A stretch of 34,493 nt of DNA from Halobacillus dabanensis (GCF_900114165.1 NZ_FOSB01000019.1:1-34493); one strand, 5' to 3'. Counted from the stretch's first letter, positions 1 to 7,131 are shown. A program made the numbers and translations. The notes: generated from the sequence alone by a model not told the origin.

Positions 1-346
1 ATGTGAGTAACGAACTACTTCACCGAGGCAGGCTGTCTTCCACTATCCTGTTGTTATAAGCGTAAATCGCTCTATAACAGGCTTTCCGCGTGCAGAATAG
101 CTTATTAGGAGCTCATTCTTCTCCAATTACCATGTGTATGAAGCAGCTTTTTCCGGAAGTGGTTTCGAGACCCTTATATGGCAAAGGGGCGGAGGGGAAT
201 GGTGAGACTCCTGCGGGAAAAAAGTGCTTGGTGAGACCCCGCAAGGCTTTAGCCTGAGGAGGCTCACCGCGCTCCCGCGGAAAGCGAGCTATTCCCCGCA
301 GCCCCATCCACTCAATAAAAGTCTCGAAACTGAGTCTTCAAGAATA
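1..346 (+). repeat. Family A MITE-like element, copy 1 (cut by window edge)
   Basis: Non-coding element whose right end is an inverted-repeat terminus at about 322-346 (CTCGAAACTGAGTCTTC is its core). The GC-rich core at about 186-305 folds on itself: GGTGAG near 231 pairs with CTCACC near 263, AGGCTTTAGCCT forms an internal hairpin, and GGGGAAT near 196 pairs with ATTCCCC near 291. Positions about 9-180 align, with roughly 70% identity by eye, to the reverse complement of 18580-18740 (shared GTCTTCCA and CGCTCTATA blocks). The element therefore extends past the window start and should be about 0.5 kb like copy 2. It carries no convincing gene. The short open frame across the core has a composition dictated by the repeat. 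Confidence 0.75.
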
Positions 347-408
347 GGGAGCTATTGCGGAATAAGAATGGTTTCTTGATGGCTTTAAGAACCAAAAATT
401 AACCATAC

Positions 409-439
409 AAAAAAGCAGATCCACAAGGGATCTGCTTTT
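409..439 (-). terminator. Terminator downstream of yabR
   Basis: GCAGATCC and GGGATCTGC form a stem with a 4-base loop. On the minus strand it is followed by a run of T, about 50 bases after the yabR stop codon. Confidence 0.85.
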
Positions 440-486
440 CTATTTATGAAGACGCGCACCATTTACTCATTGTCCTAGACAGCAAG

Positions 487-873
487 CTATCCTCTTTTAG
501 CACCTCGACCTCCACGTTTGGATTCCGTGTGCTTTTTCAGTGATGCTAAACGCTCGTCACTATCCTTAATAAAACGGTTCATTTTTTGTTCGAATGATTC
601 AGCCGGCTTACGAGGCTTTTGTGGGCGACGACCGTAGTTTTCTTTTGCTTTTTTAATGGAAAGTCCAATCTTTCCATCATCTCCGACATTAATGACCTTC
701 ACTTCCACCTGGTCTCCCTGGCTCAAATGCTCATTAATATCTTTTACATAGTTGTCGGCAACTTCACTAATGTGAACTAGACCCGTCTTACCATCTGGAA
801 GCTCGACGAAAGCTCCGAAATTAGTGATACCCGTTACCTTACCCTGCAGCTTGCTGCCTACTTCAATTGACAT
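487..873 (-). CDS. yabR: S1-domain RNA-binding protein YabR
   Basis: Predicted 128-residue cytoplasmic protein. Residues about 5-73 form one S1 RNA-binding fold (GKVTGITNFGAFVELPDGKTG, then VHISEV, then the typical GDQVEVKVINV strand), as in the polynucleotide phosphorylase S1 domain and B. subtilis YabR/general stress protein 13. The remaining 55 residues are lysine- and arginine-rich and probably disordered, ending in an RGGRG-type stretch that would favour RNA contact. The RBS AAGGAGG lies before the ATG. The gene follows divIC but has its own strong promoter within the 79-base gap, so it can be expressed outside sporulation. The exact RNA target is unknown for the family. Confidence 0.92.
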   Translation of the reverse strand: MSIEVGSKLQGKVTGITNFGAFVELPDGKTGLVHISEVADNYVKDINEHLSQGDQVEVKVINVGDDGKIGLSIKKAKENYGRRPQKPRKPAESFEQKMNRFIKDSDERLASLKKHTESKRGGRGAKRG

Positions 874-926
874 AAAAAAAATGCTCCTCCTTAAAATTTC
901 GATAAAAAAAATGTATCTTCTTATAT

Positions 927-956
927 ATTATATATAAGCTATGAAAAGAGTGTCAA
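927..956 (-). promoter_or_regulatory. Sigma-A promoter for yabR
   Basis: On the minus strand TTGACA (951-956) and TATAAT (927-932) are separated by 18 bases, matching both consensus hexamers. The -35 overlaps the divIC stop codon. The -10 sits inside a 19-base AT palindrome (920-938). Confidence 0.82.
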
Positions 957-1336
957 TAAGACGGTTCCTCATCAGGCATTTTAAATATGATTTCTCCCTC
1001 TTTGGAGAAGAAATAGTTTGTCCTTGCAATCTGCAATACATACTCTTCATCTTTGAGAAGTTCAATTTCCTGCTCTAAACCTTTTTCCTCTTTTTCTAAA
1101 GCTGCCATCTCCTGTTGCAGTTGTTCATAATGCTCTTGCTTGTCTGCATACAGCGATTGTTGTTTAAAATGATAAAACACCATGGAGCCAGCAACGATCG
1201 ACACTAACAGGGCAAACAACACGAGACGGCGGACCAGGCGTTTTTTCTTCCTTTGGTGTCTGTCTACATAAGCATCGTAGTGCTTCATGTATGTAGAATC
1301 CAAGCGTGCAACAGACTCCGATTGTCCCTTTGCCAT
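953..1336 (-). CDS. divIC: Cell-division protein DivIC
   Basis: 127-residue bitopic membrane protein of the divisome, equivalent to FtsB. In Gram-positives it works with FtsL and DivIB at the septum. A basic cytoplasmic N-terminus (HQRKKKRLVRR) precedes a single membrane span at about residues 36-56 (LVLFALLVSIVAGSMVFY). An external coiled coil at about 60-100 is rich in Q, E, L and K, and a short conserved C-terminal part follows (ARTNYFFSKEGE). Length and layout match B. subtilis DivIC (125 residues). It lies 17 bases downstream of yabQ, so it is co-transcribed with the sporulation genes yabP-yabQ, but a housekeeping promoter must also serve it because division needs it in growth. I did not locate that promoter. 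Confidence 0.95.
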   Translation of the reverse strand: MAKGQSESVARLDSTYMKHYDAYVDRHQRKKKRLVRRLVLFALLVSIVAGSMVFYHFKQQSLYADKQEHYEQLQQEMAALEKEEKGLEQEIELLKDEEYVLQIARTNYFFSKEGEIIFKMPDEEPSY

Positions 1337-1353
1337 GTACGTTCAGGCCTCCT

Positions 1354-1941
1354 TCACTTCTTGATTCGTTTAAACCAATTGTTCATTGTATTCTTTATTT
1401 TACCCAAAAACCCTGCTAAATGCCTTAAGTAATTTTTCATGTTTTTCGGCAAGAGTCGCCAAATCAACTGAAAAACAATCCGGATTGGATAAAATACGAC
1501 AAGAAACAATATAATGATACCCTTTAAAAGTATCTTATAAACGCCAAGAAGTAAAGAAATAATAAGGAAAATGATGGATTTCGCGGGAACAAAAATTAAA
1601 TAGTAGATGGTTTTTTTGAAAAAACGGATAATAGCAAGTCCAATACTGATCATTCTTTCAAGTGTATTTAAGTAAAAGTTCTGAAACAATGCACGATACG
1701 CGGCATAACCGCAGAGTATGGCGACAAAAACATAAACACGCAATTCTCCATAGTTTGCCAAGTACAATAAATAAAAGAGGAATGCTGCCTGAAAAAGCCA
1801 AAAACTCAATTGGTAGACAGCTTCAAGCCAGCTCCTCTTCCTCTTATGAAAAAAACGTTCAAACGTATCCAAGGAAGCACCTACAAACATTCCACCCCCA
1901 ATCATGGAGAGGATCGTAATAAATTGCGTCGTCAAGGTCAT
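1354..1941 (-). CDS. yabQ: Spore cortex biosynthesis protein YabQ
   Basis: 195-residue polytopic membrane protein. Hydrophobic spans are visible at about residues 4-24, 40-65, 68-86 and 108-160, with a basic C-terminal tail ending FKRIKK. Family knowledge: YabQ is made in the mother cell under sigma-E, sits in the outer forespore membrane and is needed for cortex peptidoglycan. The start codon overlaps the yabP stop by 4 bases (ATGA), showing translational coupling, and divIC follows after 17 bases. Slightly shorter than B. subtilis YabQ (211 residues). Confidence 0.9.
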   Translation of the reverse strand: MTLTTQFITILSMIGGGMFVGASLDTFERFFHKRKRSWLEAVYQLSFWLFQAAFLFYLLYLANYGELRVYVFVAILCGYAAYRALFQNFYLNTLERMISIGLAIIRFFKKTIYYLIFVPAKSIIFLIISLLLGVYKILLKGIIILFLVVFYPIRIVFQLIWRLLPKNMKNYLRHLAGFLGKIKNTMNNWFKRIKK

Positions 1942-2243
1942 TTGAACAGCTTGCTAAATAAACCTTTAGCTTTCTCCCCTTGATGCTCGTCCAAATAAGT
2001 CATTTCGTACATTTTCCCTTTGATGGAAACAACTCCTGAATCTAAGTCCAAGTTTTTCATCTGCAAATTCTGTCCCCGAACGACGAGATATCCCATTGAT
2101 GTTTGAAGAAGGAATTCTTCACTGTCGAAGCTGTCCACTTCCTTGACACCAGAAATTTCTATATTTCTCCTATTCCATACCTTCACATTATGTTCAACCG
2201 GTTGCTGACTACGAACGCCATGATTCTTCTCATAACCCTCCAT
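1938..2243 (-). CDS. yabP: Spore coat/sporulation protein YabP
   Basis: 101-residue protein of the YabP/YqfC family. Characteristic segments are NRRNIEISGVKEVDSFDSEE, then FLLQTSMGYLVVRG, and LDLDSGVVSIKGKM, with a C-terminus around the KGLFSKLFK tail. The start is placed at the ATG at 2241-2243: it gives the family length (B. subtilis about 100 residues) and has AAGGAGG 10 bases upstream. The open frame runs further upstream to 2372, but that extension is translation of the family B repeat and is not conserved. First gene of a yabP-yabQ-divIC transcription unit, presumably sigma-E-driven in the mother cell. Confidence 0.9.
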   Translation of the reverse strand: MEGYEKNHGVRSQQPVEHNVKVWNRRNIEISGVKEVDSFDSEEFLLQTSMGYLVVRGQNLQMKNLDLDSGVVSIKGKMYEMTYLDEHQGEKAKGLFSKLFK

Positions 2244-2269
2244 CTCATACCAGCCTCCTTCTCTAGTAC

Positions 2270-2297
2270 AAGCTATGAAAAAAACAAAAAGATTAGA
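2270..2297 (-). promoter_or_regulatory. Possible sigma-E promoter for yabP
   Basis: On the minus strand CATAGCTT (2270-2277) resembles the sigma-E -10. TCTAATC (2291-2297), 13 bases upstream, is a weak -35. It lies between the RBS and the edge of the repeat at 2302. Inferred partly from yabP being a sigma-E gene in B. subtilis. Confidence 0.4.
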
Positions 2298-2301
2298 ACA
2301 T

Positions 2302-2548
2302 ATAATGTGGAGGCGACCTGGGAGACACGACAAGCATAAGACAAGACGTATAGTGGAGTGGGCTCCTTCCACAAGCGGATTGACTTATGACCTCGAGTGT
2401 CTGGGAGCCGAAACTGGAAACATAGAATGCGGAAGCGACTTGATCAGCCCCGACAAGCATAAGCAAAACACCTTCTGTGAGGTGGTCTTCCTCCCAAAGA
2501 TGTTTTGCTTATGACCTCGAGGGGCTAGTCGCTGCAGCTGGACTTATC
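2302..2548 (+). repeat. Family B double-hairpin repeat, copy 1
   Basis: Two consecutive long hairpins. First: GGCGACC (2312-2318) against GGGAGCC (2403-2409) with a central tandem G-A mismatch; AGACAC (2323-2328) with GTGTCT (2397-2402); loop strands GACAA (2329-2333) and ACCTCGA (2390-2396); CATAAG (2335-2340) with CTTATG (2384-2389). Second: GCGACT (2435-2440) with AGTCGC (2527-2532); AGCCCC (2446-2451) with GGGGCT (2521-2526); the same loop strands and CATAAG/CTTATG helix, extended by CAAAACA/TGTTTTG. Outer helix sequences differ between hairpins but still pair. It fills the gap between the rqcP terminator and the yabP promoter. Strand of any function is unknown. Confidence 0.85.
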
Positions 2549-2691
2549 ATAATGTGGAGGCGACCTGGGAGACACGACAAGCATAAGACAAGACGTATAG
2601 TGGAGTGGGCTCCCTCCACAAGCTGATTGACTTATGACCTCGAGTGTCTGGGAGCCGAAACTGGAAACATAGAATGCGGAAGCAACTTGAT
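2549..2691 (+). repeat. Family B repeat, truncated copy 2
   Basis: Direct repeat of 2302-2444: 143 bases with three differences by eye (T/C in the apical loop, G/T in the AAGCGGATT block, G/A in GGAAGCGACT). It contains the full first hairpin and the first bases of the second, then stops at TTGAT. The near identity indicates a recent tandem duplication followed by truncation. Confidence 0.88.
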
Positions 2692-2716
2692 TCTCTTACT
2701 ATAGTGAAGATCAACT

Positions 2717-2742
2717 AAAAAAACCACTGCCGAGGCAGTGGT
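2717..2742 (-). terminator. Terminator downstream of rqcP
   Basis: Stem CCACTGCC/GGCAGTGG with a short loop, followed by a T run on the minus strand. It separates rqcP from the repeat region and yabP. Confidence 0.85.
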
Positions 2743-2750
2743 CTAGGTTA

Positions 2751-3014
2751 TTAGGACTGGTTGACCGGTTCTTCTTTTTTAATTTCATACAAAGAAGTAG
2801 CTTCGTTTTTCGTGACGTTCTCTTTCAGAGATTTGATTTCGATTGTCAATACTTTCTGACCGAATTGAATCTTCAACTCATCTCCGATTGCTACGTTGCT
2901 AGCCGCCTTGCTTTGTGTTCCGTTGATACTGATACGGCCCTGATCTGCAACTTCTTTCGCCAACGTACGTCTCTTGATCAACCTGGAAATTTTCAAGAAT
3001 TTATCCAAACGCAT
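2751..3014 (-). CDS. rqcP: RqcP (YabO), S4-domain ribosome quality-control factor
   Basis: 87-residue S4-fold protein related to the Hsp15 family. The start MRLDKFLKISRLIKRRTLAK and the following GRISINGTQSKAASNVAIGD are the classic S4 RNA-binding surface. In B. subtilis RqcP binds obstructed 50S subunits carrying peptidyl-tRNA and, with RqcH, supports C-terminal alanine tailing of stalled chains. The gene starts 3 bases after the yabN stop, so yabM-yabN-rqcP reads as one unit closed by the terminator at 2717-2742. Family length is about 86 residues, so the gene appears complete. Confidence 0.93.
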   Translation of the reverse strand: MRLDKFLKISRLIKRRTLAKEVADQGRISINGTQSKAASNVAIGDELKIQFGQKVLTIEIKSLKENVTKNEATSLYEIKKEEPVNQS

Positions 3015-3017
3015 GTC

Positions 3018-4484
3018 TTATTCCGCTCCTTTATTTTTAGCTTTCGCTCGTACCCATAATTCCTCTAACGAATCCAAATCGTACTCCTTCAGACTCCGCC
3101 CTTCAGCTTGCGCTTCTCCTTCCATGGAGGATAGACGATTTCTGAACTTTCTATTTGTCCGTTGCAGTGCATTTTCACTGCTTAATTTGTAATGCCTTGC
3201 AAGATTAGCAATAGCAAATAACCAATCCCCGAATTCTTTTTCCATCTCCTCGCGGTCTCCAGATTCCCGAGCCTCCTGGAATTCCTGCCACTCTTCTTCT
3301 ACTTTTTCGATTACAGGTTCTACTGTCTCCCAATCGAACCCAACTTTAGCGGCTTTCTTTTGCAACTCCTCCGCTTGTAATAAAGCAGGGAAGCTTTCTG
3401 GAACCGAATCAAGAATGGAATCATGCGCACTTCCTTTTTCCTGCTCTTTAATGACATCCCAGTTAGCAACGACTTCATCAGAAGTTTCTACATTGATTTC
3501 ACCAAAAACATGAGGATGGCGACGGATCATTTTATCCGTTACCGATACTATTACGTCATCGATTGTAAAATATCCTTCTTCTTCCCCAATTTGGCTATGG
3601 AGCATGATTTGAAGCAGCACATCTCCAAGTTCCTCCACCATATGTTCATCATCCAACTGGTTTACCGCATCAATGAATTCATAGGCTTCTTCGATCATAT
3701 ATTTCCTCAGAGATTCATGGGTCTGTTTGCGGTCCCATGGGCATCCTTCTGGACTTCTTAAAATTCTTATCACCTCTCTCAACCTAAAGAATTGGTGATT
3801 GAGAGATTCTTTTGCGACCGGTGGAACATAAACACTCGTAAGATTATTCACTTCGACATTACGATCCAGTTCCTCCAGGGGCACGGTTACTAATTGTTCA
3901 TCTTTACTTCCTGCAGCAGTAACAATTGTTATCGGGTGGTCTGCAGGGAGATCCTCGAGAAGAGTTAGCTTGACCTCGGAAGCAATTAAAGTATCGTACA
4001 CCTGACATAAGATTAAGTGATTTAAATACTGTAGTTGCTCACGCTTAAGGTCTGTAGCATCAACAAATTGGAAACCTTCAATCGGATCGATTTCAAGCGC
4101 AGTAAAAGTCGCGTCCAGAAAGCTCTGCCCTCCTTCAATGTTCAGGAATACCTCGCCTCGATCTCTTTTCTCGAGCAATAATTGCACAGTCCGTTCCGCA
4201 AGCATTGGATGGCCAGGTACGATGTATGTGATATCCTCTTCTTTTGAAGCTTCAAGTAGACGGTCGACTATTGCGTTATAAATGTCTCCGAAGTGTTGAT
4301 TCGATTCATAAATAGAGTCGAAGCTTTCAAATGTAATCCCCTCTTTATGCAGGTCTTCAACCACAGGATGTCGGAGAGTGCGTACAAACAGAGGCGATTC
4401 TGTCTCCTTCAATTTTCGGTATACTCCAAGAGGGAGCTGGTCAAGATCTGCAGCCCCTAATCCTAGCACTTTAATTGTATTCAT
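3018..4484 (-). CDS. yabN: YabN: tetrapyrrole methylase-like/MazG NTP pyrophosphohydrolase fusion
   Basis: 488-residue two-domain protein. Residues about 1-210 form a SAM-dependent tetrapyrrole methylase-like domain (GLGAADLDQLPLG at the start, YIVPGHPMLAERT near residue 88). Residues about 235-480 form the MazG module, with CPWDRKQTHESL, EEAYEFIDAV and EELGDVLLQIMLH giving the acidic metal-binding clusters, plus a second half around EEEWQEFQEA and EKEFGDWLFAIANLARH. MazG enzymes hydrolyse nucleoside triphosphates to monophosphates and pyrophosphate and clear abnormal nucleotides. The role of the methylase domain is not established. Same length as B. subtilis YabN (489). It overlaps yabM by 4 bases. 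Confidence 0.93.
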   Translation of the reverse strand: MNTIKVLGLGAADLDQLPLGVYRKLKETESPLFVRTLRHPVVEDLHKEGITFESFDSIYESNQHFGDIYNAIVDRLLEASKEEDITYIVPGHPMLAERTVQLLLEKRDRGEVFLNIEGGQSFLDATFTALEIDPIEGFQFVDATDLKREQLQYLNHLILCQVYDTLIASEVKLTLLEDLPADHPITIVTAAGSKDEQLVTVPLEELDRNVEVNNLTSVYVPPVAKESLNHQFFRLREVIRILRSPEGCPWDRKQTHESLRKYMIEEAYEFIDAVNQLDDEHMVEELGDVLLQIMLHSQIGEEEGYFTIDDVIVSVTDKMIRRHPHVFGEINVETSDEVVANWDVIKEQEKGSAHDSILDSVPESFPALLQAEELQKKAAKVGFDWETVEPVIEKVEEEWQEFQEARESGDREEMEKEFGDWLFAIANLARHYKLSSENALQRTNRKFRNRLSSMEGEAQAEGRSLKEYDLDSLEELWVRAKAKNKGAE

Positions 4485-6067
4485 TGGTTCATTCCTTTCG
4501 GCAATAGTTTAGCCAACCACTTTTGGGCAGGGAGAGTTTGTATTTCTTCTTTCGTAAAAGCACCTGTTCTAAGGAGAAGGATGAAATAGATCGTTGCTCC
4601 AACTCCGGTAAGCACCAATGTATATATAAATAATAGTGTTCTTCCATTCAAATCAAAAATCATAAAAACAAACAAGTGGGCCAGATATAGCCCAACCATC
4701 ATTCCAGAGAGAGAAAGGAACAGGGATTTCCATGGCAGCCTGAACCATTTGTGCACCGGAACCTCTTGTCTTAAGATTACGATATTTCCCAACAAAACAA
4801 AAGCAACAGCTATGGTAGAAGCAATTGCAGCACCGAATGCTTGAAAGTTGGAAACCAGCATTTCGTTTGCAATAAATTTGACAACTAAGCCTCCAATAAT
4901 CATCCATGCTGTTTGTTTAACATATCCAAGACCCTGCAACACAGAGGATAGCGTGATAGAAATGGAACTTCCGATAATGACAAGCATCAATATCCTGAGA
5001 TATCCAGTACCCTGAGCATCTTGGAAAAAGGCTTGGTTAATGGCTGGAAATAAGAAAATCAATCCAACGGTTGCAGCAAAACAAATGAATACCGTCATTT
5101 TCACAGCACTCACAATCGACTTTCTCACCTTTTCAGGTTCTTGTACCATTCTTCTCCGCGAAACGGATGGAATGATTGCTAATGCAATAGAAGAAGCAAG
5201 AACAGTCCCTAATTGGATTAAAGGCTGCCCTCTATCAAAAATCCCTTTCATCAACCTTGCCCTATCAAGGGTTATACCCGCTTCCAAAAGATTAGGAACA
5301 AACGTCAAAGCATCGACAAGTTGAAATGACAACAATAACATATAATTCAAACAAATCAGGATTCCATGCACAAAAATAGTCTTTTTATAGGAAATTTGCT
5401 TTTGCCACTTTTCCCATGTCAATGATGGCTTATTTTTGCTTATCCAGTAAAAAAGAAAGATAAATGCGGCAATCGCACCAATTATGGACCCGATGGATGC
5501 CCCTATTCCTATCCTGTAAACATCTCCGCCATTCATTACGAAAAATGCCGTACAAATAATTATTCCTACACGAAAAACCTGCTCGATAATTTGAGAAAAA
5601 GCGGTAGGTGCCATTTCATTGTTCCCCTGAAAAACACCTCGTAGTATAGAAACGAATGGGACAATTAGAAATACCACAAAAGCCGCCCGCAAGGAGGCAA
5701 TCAGTTTTTCATCTCCCATAATGGAGGCGATCCAGGGTGATTGAATATATCCAAACAGAAAAATCAATCCTCCTGCAGCCATCAACCAGCCAAAGACAGG
5801 GAAAAAGAAAGAGGGAACAGACAAATGTTTCTGTCTGGACACGAGCTCGGAGACGACTTTTGATATGGCCGCAGGGAACCCATATAGAGAAAGGGTGAGT
5901 GCAATACCAAGAATCGGATATACTTGCTGGTAGATGTAGAACCCATAGTCCCCTGTTAAATTCTGCAAAGGGACCCTATAACCTGCGCTGATGATTTTAC
6001 TAATTAATCCGGCTAAAGATAGAATAAATGCTCCTTTTAAAAAAGAGCGTGATGGATGTTTGGTCAT
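4481..6067 (-). CDS. yabM: MOP-superfamily flippase YabM (SpoVB/MurJ-like)
   Basis: 528-residue membrane protein with about 14 hydrophobic spans. The N-terminus FLKGAFILSLAGLISKIISA and the following YRVPLQNLTGDYGFYIYQQVYP are typical of the polysaccharide-exporter/SpoVB branch of the MOP flippases. Such proteins move undecaprenyl-linked sugars (lipid II or polymer precursors) across the membrane. B. subtilis YabM is a paralogue of SpoVB and Amj/MurJ-type flippases, and its exact substrate is unclear. The RBS is AGAAAGGG. The gene heads the yabM-yabN-rqcP unit, and its stop overlaps the yabN start. Confidence 0.9.
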   Translation of the reverse strand: MTKHPSRSFLKGAFILSLAGLISKIISAGYRVPLQNLTGDYGFYIYQQVYPILGIALTLSLYGFPAAISKVVSELVSRQKHLSVPSFFFPVFGWLMAAGGLIFLFGYIQSPWIASIMGDEKLIASLRAAFVVFLIVPFVSILRGVFQGNNEMAPTAFSQIIEQVFRVGIIICTAFFVMNGGDVYRIGIGASIGSIIGAIAAFIFLFYWISKNKPSLTWEKWQKQISYKKTIFVHGILICLNYMLLLSFQLVDALTFVPNLLEAGITLDRARLMKGIFDRGQPLIQLGTVLASSIALAIIPSVSRRRMVQEPEKVRKSIVSAVKMTVFICFAATVGLIFLFPAINQAFFQDAQGTGYLRILMLVIIGSSISITLSSVLQGLGYVKQTAWMIIGGLVVKFIANEMLVSNFQAFGAAIASTIAVAFVLLGNIVILRQEVPVHKWFRLPWKSLFLSLSGMMVGLYLAHLFVFMIFDLNGRTLLFIYTLVLTGVGATIYFILLLRTGAFTKEEIQTLPAQKWLAKLLPKGMNQ

Positions 6068-6105
6068 TTTGGACCCTTTCTAAGGTATATGTATTCAGAA
6101 CTTTC

Positions 6106-6114
6106 ATTATATCA
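6106..6114 (-). promoter_or_regulatory. Extended -10 promoter upstream of yabM
   Basis: Minus strand TGATATAAT is a perfect -10 with an upstream TG dinucleotide. No good -35 is seen at 16-18 bases. It lies about 40 bases before the yabM start, giving the unit expression independent of spoVT. Confidence 0.5.
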
Positions 6115-6160
6115 CATGAAAAGGCCAGATCCCTTACCCGCTTGGACCTGACCCACTTCG

Positions 6161-6697
6161 CTATTCCATTTGTTTGGCTAAAAAGTTAGCCGCTGTTTGA
6201 ACTGCTTTGCTCACTCCATCTTCTAAAGGTGAACCTTCTTTGTTGAATGCAACTACGCAACCGATTGGATCTCCTTGGGCAATAATAGGACATATAAGAT
6301 AAGATATCACATCTTCTTCCTGACCACGGACAAGCTCTACAGGGTCCGGATGCTTTTCAGTAGACATGGACCTTGAATCCATCACCTCTTCTACCTTCGA
6401 GCCAATTGAACGGTTCATATAATCCTTTTTCGCACTGCCCGCCACTGCTATATACTCGTCTCGATCACAAATCAACACAGGAGCTTCTAAAGACTCACTG
6501 AGCGCTTCTGCGTATTCTTTTGCAAAATCACCCAATTCGCTGATAGGTGAATATTTTTTCAGTATGACTTCACCTTCCCGGTCTACAAAAATCTCTAATG
6601 GATCTCCTTCCCTGATCCTCAGGGTACGACGGATCTCTTTCGGGATAACAACACGTCCTAAATCATCAATACGGCGTACAATACCAGTTGCTTTCAT
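6161..6697 (-). CDS. spoVT: Stage V sporulation regulator SpoVT
   Basis: 178 residues, the same as B. subtilis SpoVT. Residues 1-50 are an AbrB-type swapped-hairpin DNA-binding domain (MKATGIVRRIDDLGRVVIPK, RTLRIREGDPLEIF). Residues about 56-178 form a GAF-like sensor domain (LICDRDEYIAVAG, ISYLICPIIAQGDPIGCVVA). In B. subtilis it is a forespore regulator that tunes sigma-G-dependent genes and germination properties. The RBS AAAAGGAGG precedes the ATG. The upstream promoter is an excellent sigma-G match, consistent with that role. It is separated from mfd by a terminator and a family B repeat. It shares its DNA-binding domain with abrB in this same window (26146). Confidence 0.96.
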   Translation of the reverse strand: MKATGIVRRIDDLGRVVIPKEIRRTLRIREGDPLEIFVDREGEVILKKYSPISELGDFAKEYAEALSESLEAPVLICDRDEYIAVAGSAKKDYMNRSIGSKVEEVMDSRSMSTEKHPDPVELVRGQEEDVISYLICPIIAQGDPIGCVVAFNKEGSPLEDGVSKAVQTAANFLAKQME

Positions 6698-6779
6698 TCT
6701 TTATGCTGCCTCCTTTTCTGTGATGACTGCCTATCTTTTCCCTGTTGAAGCGCAAGCAGAACAAGCGGGTGATTAAAGA

Positions 6780-6808
6780 TAGTATGATTCAGCAATAAAA
6801 ACCTATAC
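6780..6808 (-). promoter_or_regulatory. Sigma-G promoter for spoVT
   Basis: On the minus strand GTATA (6804-6808), 17 bases, then CATACTA (6780-6786). The -10 matches the CATNNTA consensus exactly. It is located about 80 bases before the spoVT start and about 40 bases from the repeat edge. Confidence 0.8.
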
Positions 6809-6849
6809 ACCCTTGGTATGGATTTTTTCATAAAAAATGTAAACATCGG

Positions 6850-7088
6850 ATGTGGAGGCGACCTGGGAGACACGACAAGCATAAGACAAGACGCGTAGTG
6901 GAGCGGGGTTTCTCCACAGAGCGGATTGACTTATGACCTCGAGTGTCTGGGAGCCGGAACTGAACGACTTCAAAAGTGGAGGCGCCTTGAACAGCTTCGA
7001 CAAGCATAAGAGGGGCACCCTTTCTGAGGGGGTTTTTCCTCACAAAGGTGATTCGCTTATGACCTCGATAAGCTAGGACTCGAGGTTC
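6850..7088 (+). repeat. Family B double-hairpin repeat, copy 3
   Basis: Same two-hairpin layout as 2302-2548. The first hairpin (about 6851-6961) is nearly identical to copy 1. The second is diverged: AGCTT (6993-6997) pairs with AAGCT (7070-7074) where copy 1 has AGCCCC/GGGGCT, while GACAA (6999-7003), ACCTCGA (7062-7068) and CATAAG/CTTATG (7005-7010, 7056-7061) are unchanged. It lies between the mfd terminator and the spoVT promoter. Short open frames read through it are not genes. Confidence 0.83.
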
Positions 7089-7094
7089 TATGTA

Positions 7095-7126
7095 GAAAAA
7101 ACCTCATCCCCGACCAGGAATGAGGT
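7095..7126 (-). terminator. Terminator downstream of mfd
   Basis: ACCTCAT/ATGAGGT stem (7101-7126) followed on the minus strand by six T. It begins right after the mfd stop codon. Confidence 0.85.
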
Positions 7127-7131
7127 GAAAA

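Noticed and set aside
113-307. 64-residue minus-strand open frame across the GC-rich core of family A
   Set aside because: Its sequence is dictated by the palindromic repeat core, related frames would occur in every copy, and there is no RBS or protein family.
2244-2372. N-terminal extension of YabP by 43 residues
   Set aside because: The extension is translated family B repeat; the ATG at 2243 has a good RBS and gives the family length.
2302-2691. Short repeat array considered as a possible CRISPR
   Set aside because: Units are 143 bases, two copies only, with no regular spacers and no cas genes. The structure is a tandem hairpin element.
6694-7043. Three overlapping minus-strand open frames
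   Set aside because: They lie in the spoVT leader and family B repeat, share the same repeat-derived peptide as the yabP extension, and lack RBSs.
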